Below are positions 42,778 through 51,640 of a stretch of 64,000 bases of DNA, one piece after another. How positions within the stretch are numbered: the first letter of the stretch is position 1; each line of letters opens with the position of its first letter. The notes beneath the pieces were generated by a model, which saw only the letters and a list, made by a program, of their open reading frames with translations, was not told the DNA's origin and ran no database searches. Location of the stretch: assembly GCF_001425265.1 (NCBI RefSeq), contig NZ_LMEC01000021.1, forward strand, positions 372,001 through 436,000, in the 5' to 3' direction. This stretch comes from Massilia sp. Root418. GTDB taxonomy: Bacteria; Pseudomonadota; Gammaproteobacteria; Burkholderiales; Burkholderiaceae_D. The translations under genes were made by a program, and so were the position numbers.

Positions 42778-45156
42778 GTGGCTCCGACTTCCCAGCAAGG
42801 CTTCATCCTGACCCGCCATTGGCGCGACACCCGCGACGGCACCGAGATCGAGTTCTGGCTGGCGACGGACGACGGGCCGCGCAAGGTGAGGCTGGACGCG
42901 CAAACCTCGGTCGCCTTCGCCGAGGCCGGCCAGCGGCCGGCCATCGAAGCCCAGCTGGCGCTGGAAGGCAGGTCAGGCCAGCGCGCGGACGTGCGCGAGC
43001 TGCCGCTCAAGACCTTCAGCCGGCAGCCCGTGGTGGGCGTCTACACCAGCCACTACAAGCAGTTGACGGCGCTGGAGCGCACGCTGCGCGAGCGCGGCAT
43101 CAAGCTGTACGAAGCCGACATCCGCCCGCCCGAGCGCTACCTGATGGAGCGCTTCATCACCGCCTCCGTACAGGTCGAGGGCGGCGAGCAGCACGGCCAC
43201 ACCATCACCGGCTGCAAGCTCAAGCCCGCGCCGGATTACCGCCCCGCGCTGAAGATGGTGTCGCTCGACATCGAGACCAGCGCCTATGAAGACCTGTATT
43301 CGATCGCCCTGGAAGGCTGCGGCCAGCGTCAGGTCTACATGCTGGGCGCGGCGCCCGCCGATGCGCCGGCCATGAACTTCAGTCTCGAATACTGCGCCAC
43401 GCCGCGCCAGCTCATTGAGAAGCTGAATGCCTGGTTTCAGCGCCACGACCCCGACGTGATCATCGGCTGGAGCCTGGTGCAGTTCGACTTGCGCGTGCTG
43501 CAAAAGAACGCCGACAAGCACAAGGTGCCGCTGCTGCTGGGCCGCGAGGGCAAGCAGATCGATTGGCGCAAGCACCAGGCCAAGCAGGAATACGTATTTG
43601 CCTCGCTGGCCGGCCGCATCGCGCTGGACGGCATCGAAGCCTTGCGCGCTGCCTCGTGGAGTTTTCCGTCCTTCAGCCTGGAAAACGTGGCGCAAACCAT
43701 GCTGGGCGAAGGCAAGGACATCGGCGACGCTTACGACAAGATGGCCGAAATCGAGCGCCGCTTCCGCGAGGACAAGCCAGCCCTGGCCCTGTACAACCTG
43801 AAGGACTGCGAGCTGGTGACGCGCATTTTCGACAAGGCGCGCCTGATGGCCTTCATCCTGGAGCGCTCGCACGTGACCGGACTGCAGGCCGACCACTTCG
43901 GCGGCTCCATTGCCGCCTTCAGCCACCACTACCTGCCACGCATGCACCGCGAAGGCTATGTGGCACCCAGCGTGGGCGACATCGAAGTAGGCCCCTCGCC
44001 TGGGGGCTTCGTGATGGACTCCAAGCCCGGCCTGTACGACTCGGTGGTGGTGCTCGACTACAAGAGCCTGTACCCGTCCATCATCCGCACCTTCATGGTT
44101 GATCCGGTGGGCCTGATCGAAGGCGCGGCTGCTGCGCCCGAAGAGGGCATACCCGGCTTCCGCGGCGCCGTGTTCTCGCGCACCCAGCACTGCCTGCCAG
44201 CCATCGTCAACACCCTGTCGGCCGGTCGCGACGAAGCCAAGCGGCAGAAGAACGAAGCGCTGTCGCAGGCGCTCAAGCTGCTGATGAACTCCTTCTGCGG
44301 CGTGCTCGGTTCGCCCGACTGCCGCTTCTTCAATCCCAAGCTGGTGTCCTCGGTCACGCTGCGCGGGCACGAGATGATGAAGCTCACGCGCGAACTGGTG
44401 GAGCAGGCCGGCTATGACGTGATCTACGGCGACACGGACTCCATCTTCATCTGGCTCAAGAAGGAATATGCGGACGCCGAAGCCATCGCCATCGGCCAGG
44501 GGCTGGTGGACCGGATCAACGCCTGGTGGAAGGAAAAGCTCAAGCGCGAGCTGGGGCTGGACAGCCAGCTGGAAATCGAATTCGACACGCACTATCGCAA
44601 GTTCTTCATGCCCACCATACGCGGCACCGAGATGGGCAGCAAGAAGCGCTACGCGGGCCTGAGCGCCAACGGCAAGGGCGAAGAGGAAGTGATCTACCGC
44701 GGCCTGGAAGTGGCGCGCAGCGACTGGACGCCGCTGGCGCACGAATTCCAGAAGGGCCTGTTCAACCGCATCTTCCGCAACCAGCCGTACCAGGACTACG
44801 TGCGCGAGTACGTGCGCAAGACCGTCTCGGGCGAGTTCGACGAACTGCTGGTGTACCGCAAGCGCCTGCGGCACCGGCTGGACGAATACCAGGTGAACGT
44901 GCCGCCGCAGGTACGCGCCGCGCGCCTGGCGGACGACTACAACAAGTCCCTGCAGCGGCCGCTGCGCTACCAGAACGGCGGCTGGATCAGCTACCTGATG
45001 ACCACCAGCGGCGCCGAGCCGCTGGAAGCGGTCAAGTCCAGCATCGATTACGAGCACTACCTGAGCAAGCAGCTGCAACCCATCGCCGACGCTATACTGC
45101 TGCCCATGAACGATAGTTTCGCCGGCCTCACCACCTCGCAGGGCAATCTGTTTTAG
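42778..45156 (+). CDS. polB: DNA polymerase II (family B)
   Basis: A 792-residue family B polymerase, close to the 783 residues of E. coli Pol II. The exonuclease motifs appear as SLDIETSAYEDLYSIAL and IIGWSLVQFDLRVL; polymerase motifs are DYKSLYPSIIRTFM, KLLMNSFCGVLGS and YGDTDSIFI. It performs translesion and restart synthesis during the SOS response, in line with the LexA box just upstream. The start is GTG 42778 (MAPTSQQGFILTRHWRD). The stop is followed by a GST gene 36 bases later. Confidence 0.95.
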   Translation: MAPTSQQGFILTRHWRDTRDGTEIEFWLATDDGPRKVRLDAQTSVAFAEAGQRPAIEAQLALEGRSGQRADVRELPLKTFSRQPVVGVYTSHYKQLTALERTLRERGIKLYEADIRPPERYLMERFITASVQVEGGEQHGHTITGCKLKPAPDYRPALKMVSLDIETSAYEDLYSIALEGCGQRQVYMLGAAPADAPAMNFSLEYCATPRQLIEKLNAWFQRHDPDVIIGWSLVQFDLRVLQKNADKHKVPLLLGREGKQIDWRKHQAKQEYVFASLAGRIALDGIEALRAASWSFPSFSLENVAQTMLGEGKDIGDAYDKMAEIERRFREDKPALALYNLKDCELVTRIFDKARLMAFILERSHVTGLQADHFGGSIAAFSHHYLPRMHREGYVAPSVGDIEVGPSPGGFVMDSKPGLYDSVVVLDYKSLYPSIIRTFMVDPVGLIEGAAAAPEEGIPGFRGAVFSRTQHCLPAIVNTLSAGRDEAKRQKNEALSQALKLLMNSFCGVLGSPDCRFFNPKLVSSVTLRGHEMMKLTRELVEQAGYDVIYGDTDSIFIWLKKEYADAEAIAIGQGLVDRINAWWKEKLKRELGLDSQLEIEFDTHYRKFFMPTIRGTEMGSKKRYAGLSANGKGEEEVIYRGLEVARSDWTPLAHEFQKGLFNRIFRNQPYQDYVREYVRKTVSGEFDELLVYRKRLRHRLDEYQVNVPPQVRAARLADDYNKSLQRPLRYQNGGWISYLMTTSGAEPLEAVKSSIDYEHYLSKQLQPIADAILLPMNDSFAGLTTSQGNLF

Positions 45157-45192
45157 CGGCTTATTTTTTAGCTGCGTATTTTAGGGAGCTTC

Positions 45193-45873
45193 ATGATCAC
45201 GCTTTACCATTGCATGAGCGCGCGTTCCTTCCGTCCCCTGTGGATGCTGGAAGAGCTGGGTTTGCCGTACCAGCTGAAGATGCTGTCGTTTCCGCCGCGC
45301 GTGTTCGACAAGGGCTACCTGGACATCAATCCCCTGGGCACCGTGCCGGCGCTGTTCGACGGCGCCATCCGCATGACCGAGTCGGCCGCCATCTGCCAGT
45401 ACCTGGCCACACGGGCAGGCGCGCGGGCAAGTGACGCGGCACTCGACGTGGCGCCGGACGACGCGGCTTACGCGGCCTACCTGAACTACCTGCACTTCGG
45501 CGAAGCCACGCTGACCTTCCCGCAGACGCTGCTGCTGCGCTACGCGCATTTCGAGCCGCCCGAGCGGCGCAGCGCGCAGGTGGTGGAGGATTACACCAAG
45601 TGGTTCCTGGCCCGCCTGCGCACGCTGGAGCCGTTGCTGGAACAGCAGGACTACCTGGCGGCCCAGCGCTTCACGGCGGCCGACGTATCCGTGGGCTATG
45701 CCCTGCTGCTGGCGCAGCACCTCGGACTGGCGGCCCGCTTCACGCCCGCCGTGCAGGCCTATTGGCAGCGCCTCCAGGCGCGTGTAGGGTATCAGCGCGC
45801 CATGGTTGCGCAGGAGGCGGCGGCGCTTGCCCAGGGCGTGCCGACGGTCGCCGCGCCGGACCTGCGCGCCTGA
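45193..45873 (+). CDS. Glutathione S-transferase family protein
   Basis: A 226-residue cytosolic GST with an N-terminal thioredoxin-like domain (ITLYHCMSARSFRPLWMLEELGLPYQ, NPLGTVPALFDGAIRMTESAAICQYL, in which the cis-Pro VPAL and ES contact glutathione) and a C-terminal helical domain with FTAADVSVGYAL. The catalytic Ser/Cys candidate lies in the CMSARS turn. AGGGAG precedes the ATG. The substrate is unknown. Confidence 0.9.
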   Translation: MITLYHCMSARSFRPLWMLEELGLPYQLKMLSFPPRVFDKGYLDINPLGTVPALFDGAIRMTESAAICQYLATRAGARASDAALDVAPDDAAYAAYLNYLHFGEATLTFPQTLLLRYAHFEPPERRSAQVVEDYTKWFLARLRTLEPLLEQQDYLAAQRFTAADVSVGYALLLAQHLGLAARFTPAVQAYWQRLQARVGYQRAMVAQEAAALAQGVPTVAAPDLRA

Positions 45874-45888
45874 GCCGGCGCCCCGCCG

Positions 45889-47955
45889 TCATCGCTCCTC
45901 GACGATGGCCACGCCCCACGGTTCCAGCTTGAGCGTATCGCCCTCGCGCGCAAGCGCCTGGGCCGGGGCCAGCAGCGACACGCCATCCTTCCACCGGTAC
46001 GTGACCTCGGCCGGGCTGGCGGAGTAGTTCAGGTAGTAGTGCACCCGCTTGCCCAGCTGGTTGGTGCCGCTCTTGCTGATCAAGGGGAATCTCAGATCGC
46101 TGTCCGGCGCCACGCCGGCCTTGGCCACACGGTCGGCCAGGATGGCGGCGATCATGGCGCTGGACGGCATGAAGCCCACGTAGCTGACCAGGCCCTTGCC
46201 GTAATCGTTCTCGGTGAGCGCGGCGTACTTGCCCCAGGCCGCGTGGTCGTAACGCGCCAGCACGCGCGCGCTGCCGGGTGTCAGCATTTCCATCCAGCTG
46301 TTCGCCTCATTGTCCTTGCCGCTCACCGCATAGCCGTGCCCGGCCAGCGGCACGCCGTGCGGGATGGTGAACTGGTCGTAGCGGATGCCGGCCGCCTCGG
46401 CGATCAGGCCGGGCTGGCTGCCGTGCCGCACTTTCACGTTCTGGTCCGAAAAGCCGCTGCGGAAGGTGTACAGCACGTGGCCGCCGTTGCGCGCGTAGGC
46501 GTTGAGTTTCTCCAGCAGGCTGTCGGGGGCCGCGTACAGCGCCGGCACGATGATGAGCTTGTAACGCTCGAAGGGGCCGCTGCCGGGATCGAGCAGGTCC
46601 ACGCCCACGTTCATGTTGTACAGGCCGTCGTAGAACGGCCGCAGGATGTCGTTGTACTTCAAGCCGTGCGGGAAATGGTTGAGGGCAGTCTGGGCTTCGT
46701 TGCTGAACAGGATGGCCACCTCGTTGTCCTTGCGCAGATTCACCAGGTGCCGGCCGATACGGGCGAACTCGGCGCCGATGGTCTTGGCTTCCAGGTAGGG
46801 CGCGTTCGGCTCGAAGTCGTGGCTGAGCAAGCCTTTCCAGTAAGTCTCGAAGGAATTGTGGATCGAGTGCCAGTGCCAGTAGGACACCATGTTGGCGCCG
46901 GAAGCCAGGTGGCTGTAGGCCTGCAGCCGCAGCTGGCCCTGGTAGGGCGTCCAGTCCGGGAAGCCCTGGGCCTGGGTCTCCATCACGTAGTAGTTTTTGC
47001 CCCCTTTCATGGAGCGCGTGAGGTCGCCGCCGAAGGAGATTTCCAGGCCGGTCAGCTTGTCCTGCGTGGGGTGGTAGATGTCCACCCCGGCCACGTCCAG
47101 CGCGGCGGCGGCGGCGAAGTGGTCCACCTCGGTCTGGATGCCGTAGCTATGGCCCTTCCAGTCCAGGTCGAAATTGTGGGTGATGAACTGGCCGGGGCGC
47201 TTGTACTCGCGCACGATGCGCGCCTGCCAGGCCAGGTAGTCGGTCACCAGCTTGCGCTGGAACTTCGCGAACTCCGCGGACAGGCTGGCGTTGATGCTGC
47301 CGTCGGTGGACGGGAAGTCCTCCCAGCGGTTGATGCGGTTGCTCCAGTAGTCCAGACCGAAGGCCTGGTTCAGCGCCGCCAGCGTGCCGAACTTCTGCTT
47401 GCAGTATGCAACGAACAGCTTTTGCACGTTCGGACCGGAGGTGTTGTAGGGCTTGGTTTCATTGTCCACCTGGTAGCCGATCACGGCGGGGTGGTCCTTC
47501 ACGTGCGCCAGCATCTTGCGCATGGCGCGCTCGGCGGCCTGCCTGAAGTGGACGTTGGTGATGTCCATGTTCTGGCGCGGGCCGTACCTGGCGCGCCCGG
47601 CCGGCGTGGTGACCAGGATGTCCGGGTGTTGCCTGGCCAGCCAGGTCGGGATGGCGTAAGTGGGCGTCCCGATGATGACGCCGATGCCCGCTGCGTGCAT
47701 GGCCGCCAGCACCCGGTCCAGGTGCGTAAAGTCGAACACGCCCGGGCTGGTTTCCATGGTGCCCCAGGTGGACTCGCCGATGCGCACCGTGTTGATGCCG
47801 GCCGCCTGCATCATGGCCACGTCCTGGGCCAGGCGCTCCTGCGGCATGTATTCATCGTAGTAGGCCACGCCGTACATGAGTTTCGTGTCCGGCGTGGTGT
47901 GCGCCTGCGCGGGGAGGGCAGCGGCCAGGCACAGCAGGAGAGCGGGGAGTTTCAT
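45889..47955 (-). CDS. Exported GH42 beta-galactosidase
   Basis: A 688-residue glycoside hydrolase with a Sec signal peptide (MKLPALLLCLAAALPAQA). The TIM-barrel starts YGVAYYDEYMPQERLAQDVAMMQAAG. The acid/base is Glu166 in GYQVDNETKPY and the nucleophile Glu326 in YYVMETQAQG. The trimerisation-like domain follows from about 390 (AILFSNEAQTAL), with a small beta domain at the end. Most GH42 enzymes are intracellular, so the signal peptide suggests a role on extracellular or periplasmic galactosides. A LacI-like palindrome lies about 80 bases upstream of the start. Confidence 0.9.
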   Translation of the reverse strand: MKLPALLLCLAAALPAQAHTTPDTKLMYGVAYYDEYMPQERLAQDVAMMQAAGINTVRIGESTWGTMETSPGVFDFTHLDRVLAAMHAAGIGVIIGTPTYAIPTWLARQHPDILVTTPAGRARYGPRQNMDITNVHFRQAAERAMRKMLAHVKDHPAVIGYQVDNETKPYNTSGPNVQKLFVAYCKQKFGTLAALNQAFGLDYWSNRINRWEDFPSTDGSINASLSAEFAKFQRKLVTDYLAWQARIVREYKRPGQFITHNFDLDWKGHSYGIQTEVDHFAAAAALDVAGVDIYHPTQDKLTGLEISFGGDLTRSMKGGKNYYVMETQAQGFPDWTPYQGQLRLQAYSHLASGANMVSYWHWHSIHNSFETYWKGLLSHDFEPNAPYLEAKTIGAEFARIGRHLVNLRKDNEVAILFSNEAQTALNHFPHGLKYNDILRPFYDGLYNMNVGVDLLDPGSGPFERYKLIIVPALYAAPDSLLEKLNAYARNGGHVLYTFRSGFSDQNVKVRHGSQPGLIAEAAGIRYDQFTIPHGVPLAGHGYAVSGKDNEANSWMEMLTPGSARVLARYDHAAWGKYAALTENDYGKGLVSYVGFMPSSAMIAAILADRVAKAGVAPDSDLRFPLISKSGTNQLGKRVHYYLNYSASPAEVTYRWKDGVSLLAPAQALAREGDTLKLEPWGVAIVEER

Positions 47956-48034
47956 GGCGTCTTCATGGTTGTCATTGTGAAGCCATTATCCCGGCCTGCA
48001 AACCGGCAGACCAATAGCGTTTTTCGCTGGAGTG

Positions 48035-48050
48035 ATATCGATAACGATAT
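48035..48050. promoter_or_regulatory. Palindrome upstream of GH42 gene
   Basis: ATATCG-ATAA-CGATAT, perfect 6-base arms with CG at the inner edges, in the gap between the GH42 gene (start 47955) and the small gene at 48140. The shape resembles LacI/GalR-family operators. No LacI-type gene is in the window. Confidence 0.4.
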
Positions 48051-48139
48051 AGCTGGGCAAACGCGCCGTGTGCCATTTGCAGCAGGATCAAGTACCATGG
48101 GATTATTCTTACCCCACCACAGCGTAGACGAGGCCCATC

Positions 48140-48433
48140 ATGAGTCCAGAGCACGACCGACGAGAGCAAGCCAAGGCAACTTCCGAAACCGCAGGGTGGC
48201 ATTCACTGGAATACGTGGTGCGCCAGGCGCTGGAGGTACAGCGCGACATCGGCACCCCCGCCGCGGAAGACTTCCTGAAGAGCATAGGCATCAACCATGG
48301 CGTGATCGCGCGCGTGCTCGGTCCGGAGGGCAAGGTGCGTGCTTCCGACCAGCTGGGCCTGGCGCCCACGCTGGACGTGGCGGACCTGCCGGTATCGAAA
48401 CCGCGCTCTTATTTCCGGCGCGGCCTGATCTGA
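48140..48433 (+). CDS. Small protein of unknown function
   Basis: A 97-residue protein I do not recognise. It is charged and soluble at the start (MSPEHDRREQAKATSETAG), helical in the middle (EYVVRQALEVQRDIGTPAAEDFLKSIGINHGVIARVLG), and ends basic (KPRSYFRRGLI). The sequence INHGVIARVLGPEGKVRAS could be a small helix-turn-helix-like element, but this is weak. GAGG precedes the ATG. It is the only sensible coding frame between the divergent GH42 and convergent oxidase genes. A 12-bp repeat overlaps its stop. Confidence 0.65.
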   Translation: MSPEHDRREQAKATSETAGWHSLEYVVRQALEVQRDIGTPAAEDFLKSIGINHGVIARVLGPEGKVRASDQLGLAPTLDVADLPVSKPRSYFRRGLI

Positions 48434-48471
48434 GGCCTGAGCTGAGCCCTGATCTGAGCCCTGAGCTGGCC
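48427..48471. repeat. 12-bp tandem repeat between convergent genes
   Basis: Four near-identical units: GATCTGAGGCCT, GAGCTGAGCCCT, GATCTGAGCCCT and the partial GAGCTGGCC. It spans the stop of the small unknown gene and ends 2 bases before the stop of the oxidase gene. Confidence 0.8.
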
Positions 48472-48472
48472 G

Positions 48473-50215
48473 TTACTGCACGCGCACGAAGCGTGCCGCC
48501 GAGGGCACGCCCCTCTCGCTGATGAGGAACAGCATGTAGTAGCCGGGCGGCAGCAGGGCTTTTGACGCGGGCACCGTAATTCTGACCTCGCGCCCCTTCT
48601 GCACATGCGCGAGCCGCACCAGGCGCTGGTGCATATCGTTGGCATGGGTAACCGCGCCCGGCGCCACCAGCGTGGCCCCGACAATCTTCTTGCCGTCGTC
48701 GATGAAGAAGGCATAGCTGCCGCCGGCAGCCACCGTCGACGGCCCGTCCTGAATCTTCGGCCTGGCCCCGCGGAACAGATAGGGGGGCGAATAGACCTGC
48801 GCGCGGTGCAGGCTGGCCTGGGCCGGGTCGCGGTCGTCTTCCGACAGCAGTACCGTCGCGTCCGGCAGCAGGATGGCGCTGGAGTGGTAGGCGGCCGGGA
48901 TGCTGTTGGGCGCCATGCTCACCCACAGCCCGGTCGTATCCTCGGCAGATTTGTTGTACAGCTCGCTTTCCAGCAGCGGACTGCCATAGGTGCCGCCGCT
49001 GCTGTTGCCGCCCACCGTGAACAGCGTGCCGTCCGGCAGGATAACGGTGTTGGCATTGTGGCGCGCCTGCAGCCAGCGAGGATACGGCTTCCATCCCGCG
49101 CCTGGATTCATGCCGTCCAGCCATTCGTTATTGGTTCCGACCACGCTATTGTTGGCGCCGCCGGCCACCATCACCAGCTGCTTCGCCGGCGTGCGCGCGG
49201 CATCGGTCACGCTGATGCCGTTGCCAAAGTTGTAGTGCGATGCCAGCATGGGCGGCACCGCGCTCACCGGCCACGTTCCACTGGCTTGCGGCGTGAACAG
49301 CACCGTGTTGTTCCAGGGCGGGCCGGCTTGCAGCACCTGTCCCGACGGCATCAGGAACTGCAAGGGATAGAGGCCGGAGGCATTGTGGATGGCAACCGTA
49401 CTCATGGTGCCGGTGCCGTCCGGATCGGCGGCGGGCGTGAAGATTTCGATGGCCTGGTTGATGGCTTCGGACCCGGTCTCGTCATAGCCGCTGGCGATAG
49501 CCACGCGGTTGTCCGCCAGCTTGGTGACGGTGGGATACCAGCGGCCGTTGGCCATGTCCGGCTGCCGCGTCCAGGTCTGGGACAGGGGATGGAAGGTGTA
49601 GCTCGATAGCGCGCCTTGAAAGCCGGTCTGTCCGGCCGGCGCGCTGGGGTCCGGATAGCGCAGGTTGCCGCCGGCTACAAACACCCTGCCGTCGGCCAGG
49701 ATGGTCTGGCCGCCGCACCAGATATTTTCCGGCGGCGTGACAGCGGTGCCCGCGCGCGTGACCGGGTCCCACACCATGGCCACGCCGGTATTGCTGGAGC
49801 CGGCCGTGCTGGAGTTCGCCGGATCGTAGGACCAGAACAGCACCTTCCCGGTGTGCAGCAGCACCGACGTGATGCCCGCGACGGGAATGCCAAACGGCGC
49901 ACTCCAGCTGCCGACGTCGGCGGGCGCACCGCTCACGGCGGCTGCCGGCGTTGCATCGGCCAACTGCGCGCCGGGTCCGGCCTGGAGCGCCTGGCATCGA
50001 TAGCCGCGCGCATCGGCGTGGTCGTTCGCATGCATGGCGCCGAGCAAAGCGGTTTCCCGCTGCCTGAGCGCGGCTTCGGCAGCCTCGCCCAGGCAGCCTG
50101 CATTCCCCTGCACCGGCGCGGCCGCCGCTGCGGTATGGAGCGCCGCGCCGAACAGCGCCATGGCCCATGCTGCCAGGCACGGCAGCATCCGCTTCCACAT
50201 CGTTAACTTTTTCAT
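48473..50215 (-). CDS. Exported copper-radical (galactose/glyoxal) oxidase
   Basis: A 580-residue protein with a signal peptide (MKKLTMWKRMLPCLAAWAMALFGAALHTAAAAA). A kelch-type seven-blade propeller (LADGRVFVAGGN, LPDGTLFTVGGN and others) is followed by the DUF1929 immunoglobulin-like domain from about 475. The copper and cofactor residues of galactose oxidase are all recognisable: Cys at about 167 in IWCGGQ (thioether partner), Tyr in GRWYPTV, the Tyr-His pair in AAYHSSAILLPD, and His in VTHANDMHQRLV. It should oxidise primary alcohols or aldehydes and produce H2O2 outside the cytoplasm. GGAGG precedes the ATG. The GH42 enzyme nearby could supply galactose. Confidence 0.88.
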   Translation of the reverse strand: MKKLTMWKRMLPCLAAWAMALFGAALHTAAAAAPVQGNAGCLGEAAEAALRQRETALLGAMHANDHADARGYRCQALQAGPGAQLADATPAAAVSGAPADVGSWSAPFGIPVAGITSVLLHTGKVLFWSYDPANSSTAGSSNTGVAMVWDPVTRAGTAVTPPENIWCGGQTILADGRVFVAGGNLRYPDPSAPAGQTGFQGALSSYTFHPLSQTWTRQPDMANGRWYPTVTKLADNRVAIASGYDETGSEAINQAIEIFTPAADPDGTGTMSTVAIHNASGLYPLQFLMPSGQVLQAGPPWNNTVLFTPQASGTWPVSAVPPMLASHYNFGNGISVTDAARTPAKQLVMVAGGANNSVVGTNNEWLDGMNPGAGWKPYPRWLQARHNANTVILPDGTLFTVGGNSSGGTYGSPLLESELYNKSAEDTTGLWVSMAPNSIPAAYHSSAILLPDATVLLSEDDRDPAQASLHRAQVYSPPYLFRGARPKIQDGPSTVAAGGSYAFFIDDGKKIVGATLVAPGAVTHANDMHQRLVRLAHVQKGREVRITVPASKALLPPGYYMLFLISERGVPSAARFVRVQ

Positions 50216-50386
50216 ATCCCGGCCCTCCTTCCAAACAAGGTAGGCGATGCCGGACGCATTTCAAGCGGCGTACCGTAACATCGAAGATGGGCAACGCGTC
50301 GGCCGCTTCTTTCCGCCGCGGGCTGATCTGAACTACAATCGGCGTGATGGTCAGCCCAGACCCAGCCTTCACGCCACGAGTTCCGA

Positions 50387-51640
50387 TTGATCGAGCAAGC
50401 CGCCGCAAAAAAATCCAGAAAAGCGCCGACAGCCGATGCCTTGCTGGATGCCGCCTGCCGCATCGTTCTCAGCGAAGGCCTGGCCGGCCTGACGCTGCGC
50501 CCGCTGGCTGACACGCTGGGTGTATCGGTAACGGTGCTCACCACACACTACGGCGCGCGCGCCGACATCATCGCCGCCATCTGCAGCGCCGCCTGCGCGC
50601 AGGACGCGCTGCAGGCAGAGCGCTGGCGCACCACGCTGGCAGCCCTGCGCAGCATGCCGCCAGCCATGGCCGCCGACCTGGCGGAAGCCATCCTGGAAGA
50701 GCAGGCCACGCAGCAGCGCGCGGTGTCCCTGCTGTACCTGGAACTCCTGCACGCATGCACGTGGGACCCGTCCCTGCAGCCCGCGTTTGCCGCGTGGCGC
50801 GCGCAGCAGCGCGCGTTCTGGGACGAGTTTGCGCACCGGGCTGGATTGGCGCCTGCCTTGCTGGCATGCGGATGGTGGCATGGCTACGTGGTCGCCGAAC
50901 TGGCCTACAGCATGGCGCTGGACGCGCAGCCGGCCTACCGCATGCTGCGCCGCCTGTGCCTGCAGCGCCTGTTCCACGGCGGCGCCGCATCGTCTCCGGA
51001 CGCGGCGGACGCCACTCTGTTCGCCTTGCTGTTCGAGCAGATGCAGCCCGGTGCGGAAGGCAGTGCGGCCCGGCCGGGTTCCGCGCGCACACCCGAATGG
51101 GCTGCGCGGGCCGCGCGGGCTTGCGGCATACGGCTGGCGGCGCAGGGCGTCGGCGGGCTGACGCACCGGGCCATCGCGGCCGAGATCGGGGTGCCGCATA
51201 CCACGCTGAGCTACCGCTTTCCCACACAGCACGAGCTGGTAATGGCGGGCCTGGAATCTATCGCCGCGCACATCCTGACGGCGGTGAATGCGGACAGCCT
51301 GGCGGATTTGCAGCGGCTGCGTACGGAAGGCGATGGCCAGAAGCTCGACCTGGCGCGCGCGAATTTCGCCATGGCCATCGCGGCGGCACGCATGCCCGGG
51401 CTGGCTGCCTACACGGCGGGCATGCGCAGCCGGCGCGGCAACAACCTGGTAAAAGTCTTCGGGAAATACATGCCTGCGGCAGGCGGCATCGATGCGCTGT
51501 GCGCGCAGGTGGTGTCGATGGGACTGACCGGCTTGACCAACACCGAGCCACCCGGCGAGGCGTCCGAGCTATCGGTCGCCTCGGCCTTCGCGGCAGCTGC
51601 GGACTGGCTGCGCGAGTCGGGACAGCCTTACTCCGGATAA
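50387..51640 (+). CDS. Tandem double-TetR transcriptional regulator
   Basis: A 417-residue protein holding two TetR-like units. Unit 1 has its HTH at about 18-65 (LLDAACRIVLSEGLAGLTLRPLADTLGVSVTVLTTHYG) with a ligand domain to about 200. Unit 2 has its HTH at about 236-285 (CGIRLAAQGVGGLTHRAIAAEIGVPHTTLSYRFPTQHELV), followed by another helical domain. Typical TetR proteins are about 200 residues and dimerise, so this chain may be a fused pseudo-dimer. The start is TTG 50387; no ATG or GTG lies between the upstream stop and the first HTH. It overlaps the convergent lipoprotein gene by 13 bases. Confidence 0.85.
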   Translation: MIEQAAAKKSRKAPTADALLDAACRIVLSEGLAGLTLRPLADTLGVSVTVLTTHYGARADIIAAICSAACAQDALQAERWRTTLAALRSMPPAMAADLAEAILEEQATQQRAVSLLYLELLHACTWDPSLQPAFAAWRAQQRAFWDEFAHRAGLAPALLACGWWHGYVVAELAYSMALDAQPAYRMLRRLCLQRLFHGGAASSPDAADATLFALLFEQMQPGAEGSAARPGSARTPEWAARAARACGIRLAAQGVGGLTHRAIAAEIGVPHTTLSYRFPTQHELVMAGLESIAAHILTAVNADSLADLQRLRTEGDGQKLDLARANFAMAIAAARMPGLAAYTAGMRSRRGNNLVKVFGKYMPAAGGIDALCAQVVSMGLTGLTNTEPPGEASELSVASAFAAAADWLRESGQPYSG

